Positions 30,516 through 38,735 of a stretch of 64,000 bases of DNA are shown piece by piece. Made by a program: the position numbers and the translations under genes. Origin of the DNA: an uncultured Prevotella sp. Lineage in GTDB: Bacteria > Bacteroidota > Bacteroidia > Bacteroidales > Bacteroidaceae. The stretch is from contig CAJOFE010000014.1 in the NCBI GenBank assembly GCA_905233825.1, positions 92,303 through 156,302 on the forward strand. Direction: 5' to 3'. The notes beneath the pieces are model-generated. The model ran no database searches. It saw only the letters and a program-made list of their open reading frames with translations, and was not told the DNA's origin. Positions within the stretch are counted from its first letter, which is position 1. Each line of letters starts with the position of its first letter.

Positions 30516-31757
30516 TCAAATGGAACTGGTAGAGCGTAGAGGTGACTCACCCTTTATACTGAGGGAAATCTCTGTAGCCAAATCCTGATGAGGTACATAC
30601 TTAGCAAAGCATTCGGACATTTCTTTCATTGTAATACCCTCGTTAGCACAGTATCTGCGCTCCCCACAAACTGCTTGCCAAGACGGGAAGCAGTAATCTC
30701 CACGATAATGGTTTTGTAAGTATAGGTAAAGCTGCTTTTCGTTAACCTCATCAATAACGGTTTTACCATCTTCACTCAGGTAGCTGACAGCACCGTACTT
30801 GAGAAAATAAGCCATATCGCGAGCATCAAATGTTCCCTTCTTCTTTTGCTCTTTAGCCTTTTTACTATTTTTAAAGGGTATGCCCAACGTGTCGAAAATA
30901 GTAATCAAAGCGCATATATGACGGCCCCATTCAGGATTTCTTGCCCATAGGTTTGATGCCATATCGTCGAGACCGAACTGACGGCCTGACATTATACGGC
31001 GAAGATATCCCTCACGCATTAACCACTGTCTATCGTGAGCATGGTAGTCTTTTGGCAGCCATTCAGACATAGGTCGAGCGTTCTTACGACGTTCTTCCAA
31101 TTCCTTGTCAGAAACAAGTTGTACATGCCCAAATAATTCATTTACTTTGCGTACGTTATGAAGTAATTCATCGCAGCTCTTCTCAAAGATTGCTTTCAGA
31201 CGTTTGTAGTCGCCTCTAACATCTTCTTCTTTTCGAATCATGTCCTTGCAAAGAGCCAATACCGACAACAGGTGATAAAAGAACGTAGCCAGTTCATGAA
31301 GAAGTGTTTTAACCAGGTTAATATAAACTTCCACACCAAACATCTGTCCATAAAACTGTCTGAAAGTCAGCCGACTGTAGTCGAGCGTTGGAACAATATT
31401 GCCCACACTATCTAACTTGCGGCGTACCACAGGACAGAACTTCCGAAAAATCTTCATACTGCCAGTAATGGTTGTACCAATGCGTCTAACAAGCATTTCT
31501 GCTACTCTGAAACACTCATTATAGTCAGTAGCGTATTCCTCAATAAAGTTATCTGAAAACTCCACCAAGTCCATTGACTCAATGTTAAGTCTCGCCTGAT
31601 ACATACGGACAAGATTTAGTGTCTGCTCCACTTTCTTCTTGTTGAACTTACAAACGATAATAGCCTCAAGCACATTCAACTCTTCGAACTCACGTGCGGC
31701 CAAATACATCTGGTAAAAACCAATCTCGTTTCTTTGAACAATTGTCGAATACAACAT
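30516..31757 (-). CDS. Unknown 413-residue helical protein
   Basis: Mostly alpha-helical by eye, no signal peptide or membrane segment. Segments include SMKIFRKFCPVVRRKLDSVG, FYHLLSVLALCKDMIRKEED, a basic stretch (FKNSKKAKEQKKKGTFDARD), and a C-terminal KYVPHQDLATEISLSIKG. I do not recognise a family. It is a single-gene unit, divergent from the type I restriction operon (229 nt between starts); a minus-strand TATTTTTG at 31795-31802 may be its -7 box. Its place between a VirE-like operon and a restriction system makes an accessory or defence role possible, but nothing in the sequence proves it. Confidence 0.65.
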   Translation of the reverse strand: MLYSTIVQRNEIGFYQMYLAAREFEELNVLEAIIVCKFNKKKVEQTLNLVRMYQARLNIESMDLVEFSDNFIEEYATDYNECFRVAEMLVRRIGTTITGSMKIFRKFCPVVRRKLDSVGNIVPTLDYSRLTFRQFYGQMFGVEVYINLVKTLLHELATFFYHLLSVLALCKDMIRKEEDVRGDYKRLKAIFEKSCDELLHNVRKVNELFGHVQLVSDKELEERRKNARPMSEWLPKDYHAHDRQWLMREGYLRRIMSGRQFGLDDMASNLWARNPEWGRHICALITIFDTLGIPFKNSKKAKEQKKKGTFDARDMAYFLKYGAVSYLSEDGKTVIDEVNEKQLYLYLQNHYRGDYCFPSWQAVCGERRYCANEGITMKEMSECFAKYVPHQDLATEISLSIKGESPLRSTSSI

Positions 31758-31932
31758 ATTTTATCCTGAATTACAAATAAACTAAAATCGCCTACAAAAA
31801 TAATAATTTCTTCTGAAATTCCCAAATCATTTCTCCAAAATAATGCAATTTGTTTTGGGGGTTCTTTATTGTGACAGAGGTAAACGAAGTTAAATTTTGT
31901 ACAATAGCCTTTAAGTATAGAAAATATTTCGT

Positions 31933-31940
31933 ATCTTTGC
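31933..31940 (+). promoter_or_regulatory. -7 promoter element of type I restriction operon
   Basis: TATCTTTGCA, 47 nt before the hsdM ATG and 4 nt before a 13-codon upstream frame. Confidence 0.65.
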
Positions 31941-31943
31941 AGA

Positions 31944-31985
31944 TGGATCAAGACAATGAGTTTTATATTAACGAGAATTTTTGAA
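31944..31985 (+). CDS. Possible 13-residue upstream peptide before hsdM
   Basis: ATG at 31944 reads MDQDNEFYINENF and stops with TGA, one base before the hsdM ATG (TGA-A-ATG). The frame starts right at the predicted transcript 5' end. It could couple or dampen hsdM translation; the peptide itself may have no role. Confidence 0.4.
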
Positions 31986-31986
31986 A

Positions 31987-33441
31987 ATGAAATACGAAAA
32001 TACATTCAAGGCTATAGACCAGATCTTGTGGAAGGAGCAGGGATGTGGAAGTGAGTTGGACTACTTGGAGCAGAAATCATGGATGCTGTTCCTGAAATAC
32101 CTCGACGACCTTGAAACGGAGCGTGAGGACGAAGCCGAACTGGAAGGCAAGACCTACAAGCGACTGGTATCTGGTTTCTACCGTTGGAGCCAGTGGGCAA
32201 CGCCTAAGAAGCGCGACCCTCAGACGGGCAAGATGGTACTGGATACTGTCAACGCCATGAGTGGCGACGACCTTGTGGAATTTGTTGACCAGAAGCTTTT
32301 CCCATACCTCAAAGACTTCCAGAATACCGCCACTCAGACAGATAGTCTTGAATATAAGATAGGCGAAATCTTTGGAGAACTGCACAACAAGATTCGTTCC
32401 GGATTCAATATGCGTGAGATTATCAACATGATTGATGAACTCCACTTCCAGAGTGCTGAGGACAAGCACGAAATGACGGTTCTTTATGAGAGCAATATCC
32501 AGCGCATGGGTAATGCAGGCCGCAATGGTGGTGAGTATTACACGCCTCGTCCTTTGATTCGCAGCATCATCCAGGTGGTTGACCCCAAGATTGGTGAAAC
32601 GGTCTATGACCCTGCTTGCGGCTCTGCAGGCTTCCTTTGTGAGGCTTTCCTTTACATGAAGGATAAGATCAAGAGCGTGAAAGACCACGAAATCTTGCAG
32701 AAATCTACCTTCTATGGCAAGGAGAAGAAAGGTCTGCCCTATATCATCGCCACGATGAACATGATATTTCATGGTGTATCAGCACCTAATATCACGCACG
32801 GAAATACGCTGGCTATGAACCTCAGTCAGATTCAGGAGAGCGACCGCAAGAATGTCATCTTGGCTAATCCTCCCTTTGGTGGCAATGAGCGTGGTGAGGT
32901 GTTGCAGAACTTTGAGATTCGCACCTCTGAGACGGCCTATATGTTCATGCAGCACTTCATCAAGATGCTGAAGGCTGGCGGTCGTGCAGGTATTGTCATT
33001 AAGAACACCTTCCTGAGTAATGGCGATGCAAGTGCCATTAGAAAGATGCTCCTGGAGAATTGCAACCTTCATACTATCCTTGACCTGCCATCAGGTGTGT
33101 TCACAGGTGCTGGTGTGAAAACCGTTGTTTTGTTCTTCACCAAGGGCGAGCCGACGCAGAAGATTTGGTACTACCAGGTAGATAAGCACTTCACCAAGAC
33201 GCAGCCGTTGACGGAGACTGATATGGAGGAGTTCCTGACTTTGCAGAAGACGCAGGGAGAAAGTGAACATTCGTGGACGCTCGATGTGAGCACCCTCGAC
33301 GACAGTTGCGACCTCAGCGTGAAGAACCCCAACAAGGTAGAAGAAGTGGATGAGCGTTCTTCAAAAGAAATTACCGAACACCTGCTGCAGCTCTACGGCG
33401 AAGCTAAAGGATTGTTGGATGAAATCTATGAAATGGTATGA
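31987..33441 (+). CDS. hsdM: Type I restriction-modification DNA methyltransferase (M subunit)
   Basis: 484 residues from ATG 31987. N-terminal HsdM_N helical domain (QILWKEQGCGSELDYLEQK), then the N6-adenine methylase core: GEYYTPRPLIRSII, SAM motif I VYDPACGSAGFL (~residue 206), and catalytic NPPFGG (motif IV, ~residue 293). It methylates adenine at the site chosen by HsdS. Its end overlaps hsdS by 4 nt. Same operon as hsdS, rhuM and hsdR. Confidence 0.95.
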   Translation: MKYENTFKAIDQILWKEQGCGSELDYLEQKSWMLFLKYLDDLETEREDEAELEGKTYKRLVSGFYRWSQWATPKKRDPQTGKMVLDTVNAMSGDDLVEFVDQKLFPYLKDFQNTATQTDSLEYKIGEIFGELHNKIRSGFNMREIINMIDELHFQSAEDKHEMTVLYESNIQRMGNAGRNGGEYYTPRPLIRSIIQVVDPKIGETVYDPACGSAGFLCEAFLYMKDKIKSVKDHEILQKSTFYGKEKKGLPYIIATMNMIFHGVSAPNITHGNTLAMNLSQIQESDRKNVILANPPFGGNERGEVLQNFEIRTSETAYMFMQHFIKMLKAGGRAGIVIKNTFLSNGDASAIRKMLLENCNLHTILDLPSGVFTGAGVKTVVLFFTKGEPTQKIWYYQVDKHFTKTQPLTETDMEEFLTLQKTQGESEHSWTLDVSTLDDSCDLSVKNPNKVEEVDERSSKEITEHLLQLYGEAKGLLDEIYEMV

Positions 33442-34556
33442 AAGAGGGATGGACATACAAGAGATTGGGAGACTTATGCAGAATTCGCACAGGAAAATTA
33501 GATGCAAATGCTGCAGACGATGATGGCTTATATCCCTTTTTTACATGCTCAGTTACACCACTTAGAATAAACAAATATGCTTATGATTGTGAGTGTGTTT
33601 TAGTAGCAGGTAATGGTGACTTGAACGTTAAGTATTATTCGGGAAAGTTCAATGCATATCAGCGAACCTATATTATTGAATCTAACGATAAGAATGTCTT
33701 AGATGTTAGGTATTTATACATGTTCCTTTCTGAATATGTAACAATTTTAAGAAAAAAATCAATTGGCGCAATTATTAAATACATAAAGCTAGGTTACCTT
33801 ACTGAAGCTAAATTACTTTTGCCCCCCATCTCCGAACAACAATCCATCGTTGATTATCTTAACTCTGCTTTTGCAAAGATAGATACGATGAAGGCTAATG
33901 CAGAAAAAGCCCTCAATGAAGCCAAAGCCCTCTTCCAAGCATCACTCAAAGAAATGCTTGAACCAAAAGAAGGGTGGGAAGAGAAGAACTTGGGTGACAT
34001 ATGCGAAATAATACGTGGCAAAAGATTTGTTAGAACAGATATTATTGAAAATGGTGTTCCTTGCATTCATTATGGTGATATTTATACCCACTATGGTTTA
34101 TCTGTAAAAAAGACAAGAGGATGCATCAACCCCGAATTAGCAAAGAAAATGCGCTTTGCAGAGAAGAATGATGTGGTAGTTGTTCAGGCAGGTGAAAATA
34201 ATTGGGACATTGGTGTTGGTGTAGCATATTTCGGAGAAGAACCAGCAGCTGTGCATGACGCATGTTTTATTCTTAAACATAAGCAAGATCCGATGTATAT
34301 TTCCTATTATTTAAGATCTTATAATTATCATAGGTATTTGGTTGACTATGTGCATGAAGGTAAGATCTGCTCTTTTCTAAAGCCGGCTTTAGAGAATGCG
34401 CCGATTCCGCTTCCTCCTTTCTCCGAACAACAATCCATCGTCGCCACTCTCGACTCTCTCAAATCAAAGGTTGACCGTCTCCAGGCAAACTACGACAAGA
34501 TTTCTAAGGAGTGCGACGCATTGAAACAAGCCATATTAAGACAAGTATTCGAATAA
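33438..34556 (+). CDS. hsdS: Type I restriction specificity subunit
   Basis: 372 residues with two half-sites, each a target-recognition domain plus a conserved helix. TRD1 is residues ~5-130 and ends with PPISEQQSIVDYLNSAFAKI; TRD2 is ~175-325 and ends with PPFSEQQSIVATLDSLKSKV. The two helical linkers act as the ruler between half-sites. A 22-bp perfect direct repeat encodes SEQQSIV in both halves. Base composition of the TRDs is more AT-rich than hsdM and hsdR, typical for swapped recognition domains. Recognition site is unknown. Confidence 0.93.
   Translation: MKEGWTYKRLGDLCRIRTGKLDANAADDDGLYPFFTCSVTPLRINKYAYDCECVLVAGNGDLNVKYYSGKFNAYQRTYIIESNDKNVLDVRYLYMFLSEYVTILRKKSIGAIIKYIKLGYLTEAKLLLPPISEQQSIVDYLNSAFAKIDTMKANAEKALNEAKALFQASLKEMLEPKEGWEEKNLGDICEIIRGKRFVRTDIIENGVPCIHYGDIYTHYGLSVKKTRGCINPELAKKMRFAEKNDVVVVQAGENNWDIGVGVAYFGEEPAAVHDACFILKHKQDPMYISYYLRSYNYHRYLVDYVHEGKICSFLKPALENAPIPLPPFSEQQSIVATLDSLKSKVDRLQANYDKISKECDALKQAILRQVFE
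33829..34441 (+). repeat. 22-bp direct repeats in hsdS
   Basis: Identical 22-bp segments at 33829-33850 and 34420-34441 beginning TCTCCGAACAACAATCCATC. They could allow deletion or exchange of TRD2. Confidence 0.85.
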
Positions 34557-34559
34557 ACA

Positions 34560-35579
34560 ATGGACGAACAACAGAATATCATCATCTATCGCACAGCTGA
34601 CGGACGTGCATCAGTAGCCCTCTTTGCTAAGGATGGCAAGATCTGGCTGAACCAACAACAGATGGCAGAACTTTTTGCCACCTCAAAGCAATTGATTAGT
34701 CATCATATAGCTAATATACTGAAAGATAGGGAGTTAAACGAAATTTCAGTTGTCAAACAATATTTGACTACTGCCGCTGATGGCAAGAATTACAACGTGG
34801 TATTCTACTCTCTTGAGATGATTATTGCCGTAGGCTATCGTGTTCGAGGCATTCGCGGCACTCAGTTCAGACAGTGGGCCACTGAGCATCTGACGGAATA
34901 TCTGGTGAAAGGATTTACGATGGATGATGAACGGCTGAAGAATCCTGACGGACGACCTGACTATTTCGATGAATTGCTGCTCCGCATCCGTGATATCCGT
35001 GCTTCAGAGAAGCGATTCTATCAGAAGATACGAGATCTGTTTGCGCTCAGCAGCGACTATGACAAGAGCGACAAGGCAACTCAGATGTTCTTTGCAGAGA
35101 CACAAAACAAACTGCTATATGCCGTTACTCATCAGACGGCTGCAGAATTGATTGTCAGTCGCGCAGATGCCTCTCAACCCAATATGGGACTCACCACATG
35201 GAAAGGCAGCATCGTAAGAAAGGGTGATGTAATCATCGCCAAGAACTACCTGCAGACTGAGGAAATCGACTCATTGAACCGCTTGGTAGATATCTTCCTG
35301 ACAAGTGCCGAAGAACGGGTAAAGGGGCGCCGTGATCTCACGCTTGACTATTGGCGCAAGAATGTGGACAGTCTGCTGACATTTCAGGAAAAAGACATAC
35401 TGCAAGGTGCTGGTAGTATTACGAACTATGAAGCTGAGGAAAAAGCCAAGCAGGTCTATGATGTTTTCAACACCAAGCGCAAACAGATGGAGGCGCAAAC
35501 TGCTGATGCCGATGATCTGAAGATGCTGGAAGATTTGGAAAAAAGAATCGTGGAACAAGATAATACAGACAAGGAATAG
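34560..35579 (+). CDS. RhuM family protein in restriction operon
   Basis: 339 residues. NIIIYRTADGRASVALFAKD and KIWLNQQQMAELFATSKQLI are the RhuM-family start, with a DNA-binding-like HTH; later RGIRGTQFRQWATEHLTEYL is also diagnostic. First noted on a Salmonella pathogenicity island, the family is often found embedded in type I restriction operons, as here between hsdS (3 nt) and hsdR (3 nt). Its function in restriction is not established. Confidence 0.88.
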   Translation: MDEQQNIIIYRTADGRASVALFAKDGKIWLNQQQMAELFATSKQLISHHIANILKDRELNEISVVKQYLTTAADGKNYNVVFYSLEMIIAVGYRVRGIRGTQFRQWATEHLTEYLVKGFTMDDERLKNPDGRPDYFDELLLRIRDIRASEKRFYQKIRDLFALSSDYDKSDKATQMFFAETQNKLLYAVTHQTAAELIVSRADASQPNMGLTTWKGSIVRKGDVIIAKNYLQTEEIDSLNRLVDIFLTSAEERVKGRRDLTLDYWRKNVDSLLTFQEKDILQGAGSITNYEAEEKAKQVYDVFNTKRKQMEAQTADADDLKMLEDLEKRIVEQDNTDKE

Positions 35580-35582
35580 CCT

Positions 35583-38039
35583 ATGAACGAAGCGCAGACA
35601 CGTTTTAACAAGATAGACCCCAAGCTGAGGGATGCTGGCTGGGGGATTGTTCCAGGAAGTAATATTCTTGTGGAGCAGAGTGCTTATATTGCGCCTGGCC
35701 GTATCACCACTACTGGTCGCAAGAACCCTAAGAAGGCAGATTATATCCTTGAATACAAGGGGATGAAGCTTGCCGTGATAGAGGCTAAGAGCGACGAGAA
35801 AGACGTGTCGGAAGGGGTGAAGCAAGCCAAGGAGTATGCCGATGCCCTGAAGATTCGCTATACCTATAGCTGCAATGGCGACGAGATTTGGTTCATCGAC
35901 ATGGGCATAAAGTCTGGTAAGGGAGAATATATTATTCCCAGCAAGGAACATGATATAGACCATTTCCCAACGCCGCAGGACTTGTGGCAGATGACCTTCC
36001 CTGATGAGAACCCTTGGCGAGACAAGTTTAATCTGTGTGCGCTCAATCGTAGTGGTGGGCGCCAACCTCGCTACTATCAGGAGATAGCCATCAAGAACGT
36101 GCTGGAGGCTGTGGCTAAGCAACGCAACCGTATCTTGCTGACAATGGCTACAGGAACGGGTAAGACTTATACTGCTTTCCAAATATGCTGGAAACTGACG
36201 CAAACGAAGTGGTGTACGAAGGGTGTGGAACGTGCGCCAAGAATCCTGTTTATTGCCGACAGGAATATTCTTGCCAATCAGGCCATCAACGACTTCGATC
36301 AGTTTCCTGAAGATGCGATGTGCCGCGTGACACCAAAGGAGTTGAAGAAGAATAACTATAAGGTGCCAACTGCCCGCAATCTTTACTTCACCATCTTTCA
36401 GACGATGATGACGTCGCCTAATGCGCAGAAGGCAGAGGAGCAAGGCATCAAGTTGCCTGAAGGTGCCGACGACCAGCCATACTACATGCAGTATGAACGC
36501 AACTTCTTCGACTTCATCATCATCGACGAGTGTCATCGTGGTGGTGCCAACGACGAAAGCGAGTGGCGAAAGCTGATGGAGTATTTTGACAGCGCTTATC
36601 AGCTGGGTATGACTGCTACACCACGAAGAAAGGACAATGCCAATACTTATGCTTACTTCGGAGATCCTGTATATACTTATTCTCTGAAACAAGGTATCGA
36701 GGATGGTTTCCTTGTTCCGTTCCGCGTGGAAATCTCTACGAGCAACATTGATGACTATCAGTATAAAGAAGGCGACATCGTGAAGAGTGGAGAGATAGAT
36801 TACGAGAAGGTTTATTCGGAGTCGGATTTCTATAATGGCAGAATACAGATCAAAGAGCGTGACGAGCATCGTGTGCAGGAGTTGCTGAACAAGATTAATC
36901 CTGACGAAAAGACCATCATTTTCTGTGCTACCCAGAAGCATGCTATGATTGTGCGTGATATGGTGAACAAGCACAAGCAGCGACCTGCTAACAACTATTG
37001 TGAGCGAGTGACCGCTGATGATGGTGAAGTGGGAGAAGCAACGTTGAGAGCTTTCCAGGACAATGAAAAGTTGTTGCCTACTATTCTCACTACATCATAT
37101 AAGCTAAGTACTGGCGTTGATGCCCGTAATGTGCGCAACATCGTGTTGATGCGACCTATTCAGAATATAGTGGAGTTTAAACAGATAATAGGTCGTGGTA
37201 CCCGTTTGTTCGACGGAAAGTATTATTTCACCATCTATGATTATGTTGGTGCATGCAATATGTTCAAAGATCCTGATTGGGATGGCGATACATACTGCCC
37301 GATTTGTGGCAACTGGCCATGTACTTGTAAGAAGAGAAGAGTTGTTGATGATGAGGAAGAAGAAGGCTTCCATGGTGTCAGGGAGGATTTCTATCTATCT
37401 GAACCTGACATCTGCCCTATTTGTGGACATCTGCCCTGTACGTGTGAAGGACCAAGAACAAATCTGATAGATATTAAGCTGTCTAATGGAAGAAGGCTGT
37501 CTCTTGAAACAACATGGGAGCAGAAGATTTTCTTTGGTGACGAGTTTATCAGTCTTGACGAATATGTAAAAAAACTCTTTGGAAGGATTCCTGATTTCTT
37601 CTCTGACGCAGATGATCTGAGAGAAAAATGGGCCAATCCCGAAACCCGTGAGCAACTGCTCAAAACGCTTGATGAAGCAGGATTTGCAGAAGAAAAGCTG
37701 ATGCTCTTAAAGAACATGCTGAAAATGCAGGAATGTGACCTGCTGGATGTGCTGGAATATATTGCCTATGACTCTACACCAATAGAGAGAGTACAACGAG
37801 TGGATCTTGTGAAGAAACAGTACGTAAATAAATTGAATAAGGAGCAACGAGAATTCGATAACCTTATCCTGCAATACTATCTCAATAATGGCTTCAAAGA
37901 ACTTGGCTCTGATAATCTGAAAACCTATATCAACATTAAGTTTAACTCCATGAGTGATGCCAAGGAAAGATTAAACATGTCTGTCAGCGATATACGTGCT
38001 CATTACTTTGAATTACAGCGAAGATTATATGGCGCATAG
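35583..38039 (+). CDS. hsdR: Type I restriction enzyme, R subunit
   Basis: 818 residues, the EcoEI-like short class. N-terminal nuclease: Asp53 in ADYILEY, Glu67 and Lys69 in VIEAKS (PD-ExK). Motor: Walker A ATGTGKTYT (~residue 189), IIIDECHRGG (~312), MTATPRR, and helicase motif VI IIGRGTRLF. It translocates DNA and cleaves unmethylated targets. Near residues 572-582 and 610-620 there are two copies of CPICGxxPCTC separated by an acidic loop, likely paired zinc knuckles. C-terminal part matches the EcoEI R C-terminal domain. Followed by a strong terminator. Confidence 0.94.
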   Translation: MNEAQTRFNKIDPKLRDAGWGIVPGSNILVEQSAYIAPGRITTTGRKNPKKADYILEYKGMKLAVIEAKSDEKDVSEGVKQAKEYADALKIRYTYSCNGDEIWFIDMGIKSGKGEYIIPSKEHDIDHFPTPQDLWQMTFPDENPWRDKFNLCALNRSGGRQPRYYQEIAIKNVLEAVAKQRNRILLTMATGTGKTYTAFQICWKLTQTKWCTKGVERAPRILFIADRNILANQAINDFDQFPEDAMCRVTPKELKKNNYKVPTARNLYFTIFQTMMTSPNAQKAEEQGIKLPEGADDQPYYMQYERNFFDFIIIDECHRGGANDESEWRKLMEYFDSAYQLGMTATPRRKDNANTYAYFGDPVYTYSLKQGIEDGFLVPFRVEISTSNIDDYQYKEGDIVKSGEIDYEKVYSESDFYNGRIQIKERDEHRVQELLNKINPDEKTIIFCATQKHAMIVRDMVNKHKQRPANNYCERVTADDGEVGEATLRAFQDNEKLLPTILTTSYKLSTGVDARNVRNIVLMRPIQNIVEFKQIIGRGTRLFDGKYYFTIYDYVGACNMFKDPDWDGDTYCPICGNWPCTCKKRRVVDDEEEEGFHGVREDFYLSEPDICPICGHLPCTCEGPRTNLIDIKLSNGRRLSLETTWEQKIFFGDEFISLDEYVKKLFGRIPDFFSDADDLREKWANPETREQLLKTLDEAGFAEEKLMLLKNMLKMQECDLLDVLEYIAYDSTPIERVQRVDLVKKQYVNKLNKEQREFDNLILQYYLNNGFKELGSDNLKTYINIKFNSMSDAKERLNMSVSDIRAHYFELQRRLYGA

Positions 38040-38057
38040 GTAGGTCATTTTGAAACA

Positions 38058-38091
38058 AATCCCCGTCATCTGCAAGCAAATGACGGGGATT
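38058..38091. terminator. Bidirectional terminator between hsdR and iorB
   Basis: AATCCCCGTCAT and ATGACGGGGATT form a 12-bp perfect stem with a 10-nt loop between convergent genes. Confidence 0.85.
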
Positions 38092-38130
38092 CCTCTTATG
38101 CTGGTTCCAAAGTGGATTAAGGTGCCTTCT

Positions 38131-38700
38131 TTATTGTGCTGCACGCCCTATGGCCAGGGCCTTGATGTTGGCCTCGACGATGGCATCGCCCTTGCGGGCA
38201 AAGACGCGACGGATGGCGGCCTCGAGCTTCTCGTACTCCAAGCCGAGGGCCTTCTGGGCAGCTCCCAAGAGGATGACATTGGCCGAGCGGGGCACGCCGT
38301 TGTCCTTCGCCAGCTGCTCGATGTCGAGACTGATGACGTTGGGCAGCTTGGCCAGGTCGCCACGGATAATCTCCATGTCGGGATAGTTGGGGATGTTCAC
38401 AAACGGGGTGCTCGATGTGATGATCCAACCGTCCTGCTTCAGCCAGGGCAGGTAGCGCAGGGCTTCCATCGGCTCCATGGAGATGATGACGTCGGCACCT
38501 CCCAGGGGGATGAGGTCGCTGTGGATAGGGTCTGACAAGATGCGCAGGTTCGACTGCACGTCGCCGCCACGCTGACTCATGCCGTGCACCTCGGCCTGCT
38601 TGATGTATAGGTTCTCGTTCATAGCGGCCTCGCCGATGATGGTGGCGATGGAGAGGATGCCTTGTCCTCCTACGCCGCAAAGTATGATGTCTGTTTTCAT
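38131..38700 (-). CDS. iorB: Indolepyruvate ferredoxin oxidoreductase, beta subunit
   Basis: 189 residues. GVGGQGI (residues 9-15), then the KQAEVHGMSQRGGDVQSNLR block, are the signature of the gamma domain of 2-oxoacid:ferredoxin oxidoreductases; SMEPMEALRYLPWL is typical of IorB. With IorA it oxidatively decarboxylates aryl pyruvates from aromatic amino acids to aryl acetyl-CoA, reducing ferredoxin or flavodoxin (a flavodoxin is encoded at 5080). It starts 28 nt after iorA; that gap is a simple TTCAATTCTTCAA repeat. Confidence 0.93.
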   Translation of the reverse strand: MKTDIILCGVGGQGILSIATIIGEAAMNENLYIKQAEVHGMSQRGGDVQSNLRILSDPIHSDLIPLGGADVIISMEPMEALRYLPWLKQDGWIITSSTPFVNIPNYPDMEIIRGDLAKLPNVISLDIEQLAKDNGVPRSANVILLGAAQKALGLEYEKLEAAIRRVFARKGDAIVEANIKALAIGRAAQ

Positions 38701-38735
38701 AACTTCAATTCTTCAATTTTTCAATCCTTCAATTC
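38701..38735. repeat. Simple repeat TTCAATTCTTCAATTT between iorA and iorB
   Basis: Tandem TTCAATTCTTCAATTTTTCA-like units that also supply the TGA stop of iorA on the minus strand. Confidence 0.7.

Noticed and set aside
35271..36974. 567-codon minus-strand open frame
   Set aside because: Lies wholly antisense to hsdR, whose motifs are unmistakable; no family pattern of its own.
38050..38535. 161-codon plus-strand frame after hsdR
   Set aside because: Runs through the terminator hairpin and then antisense to iorB.
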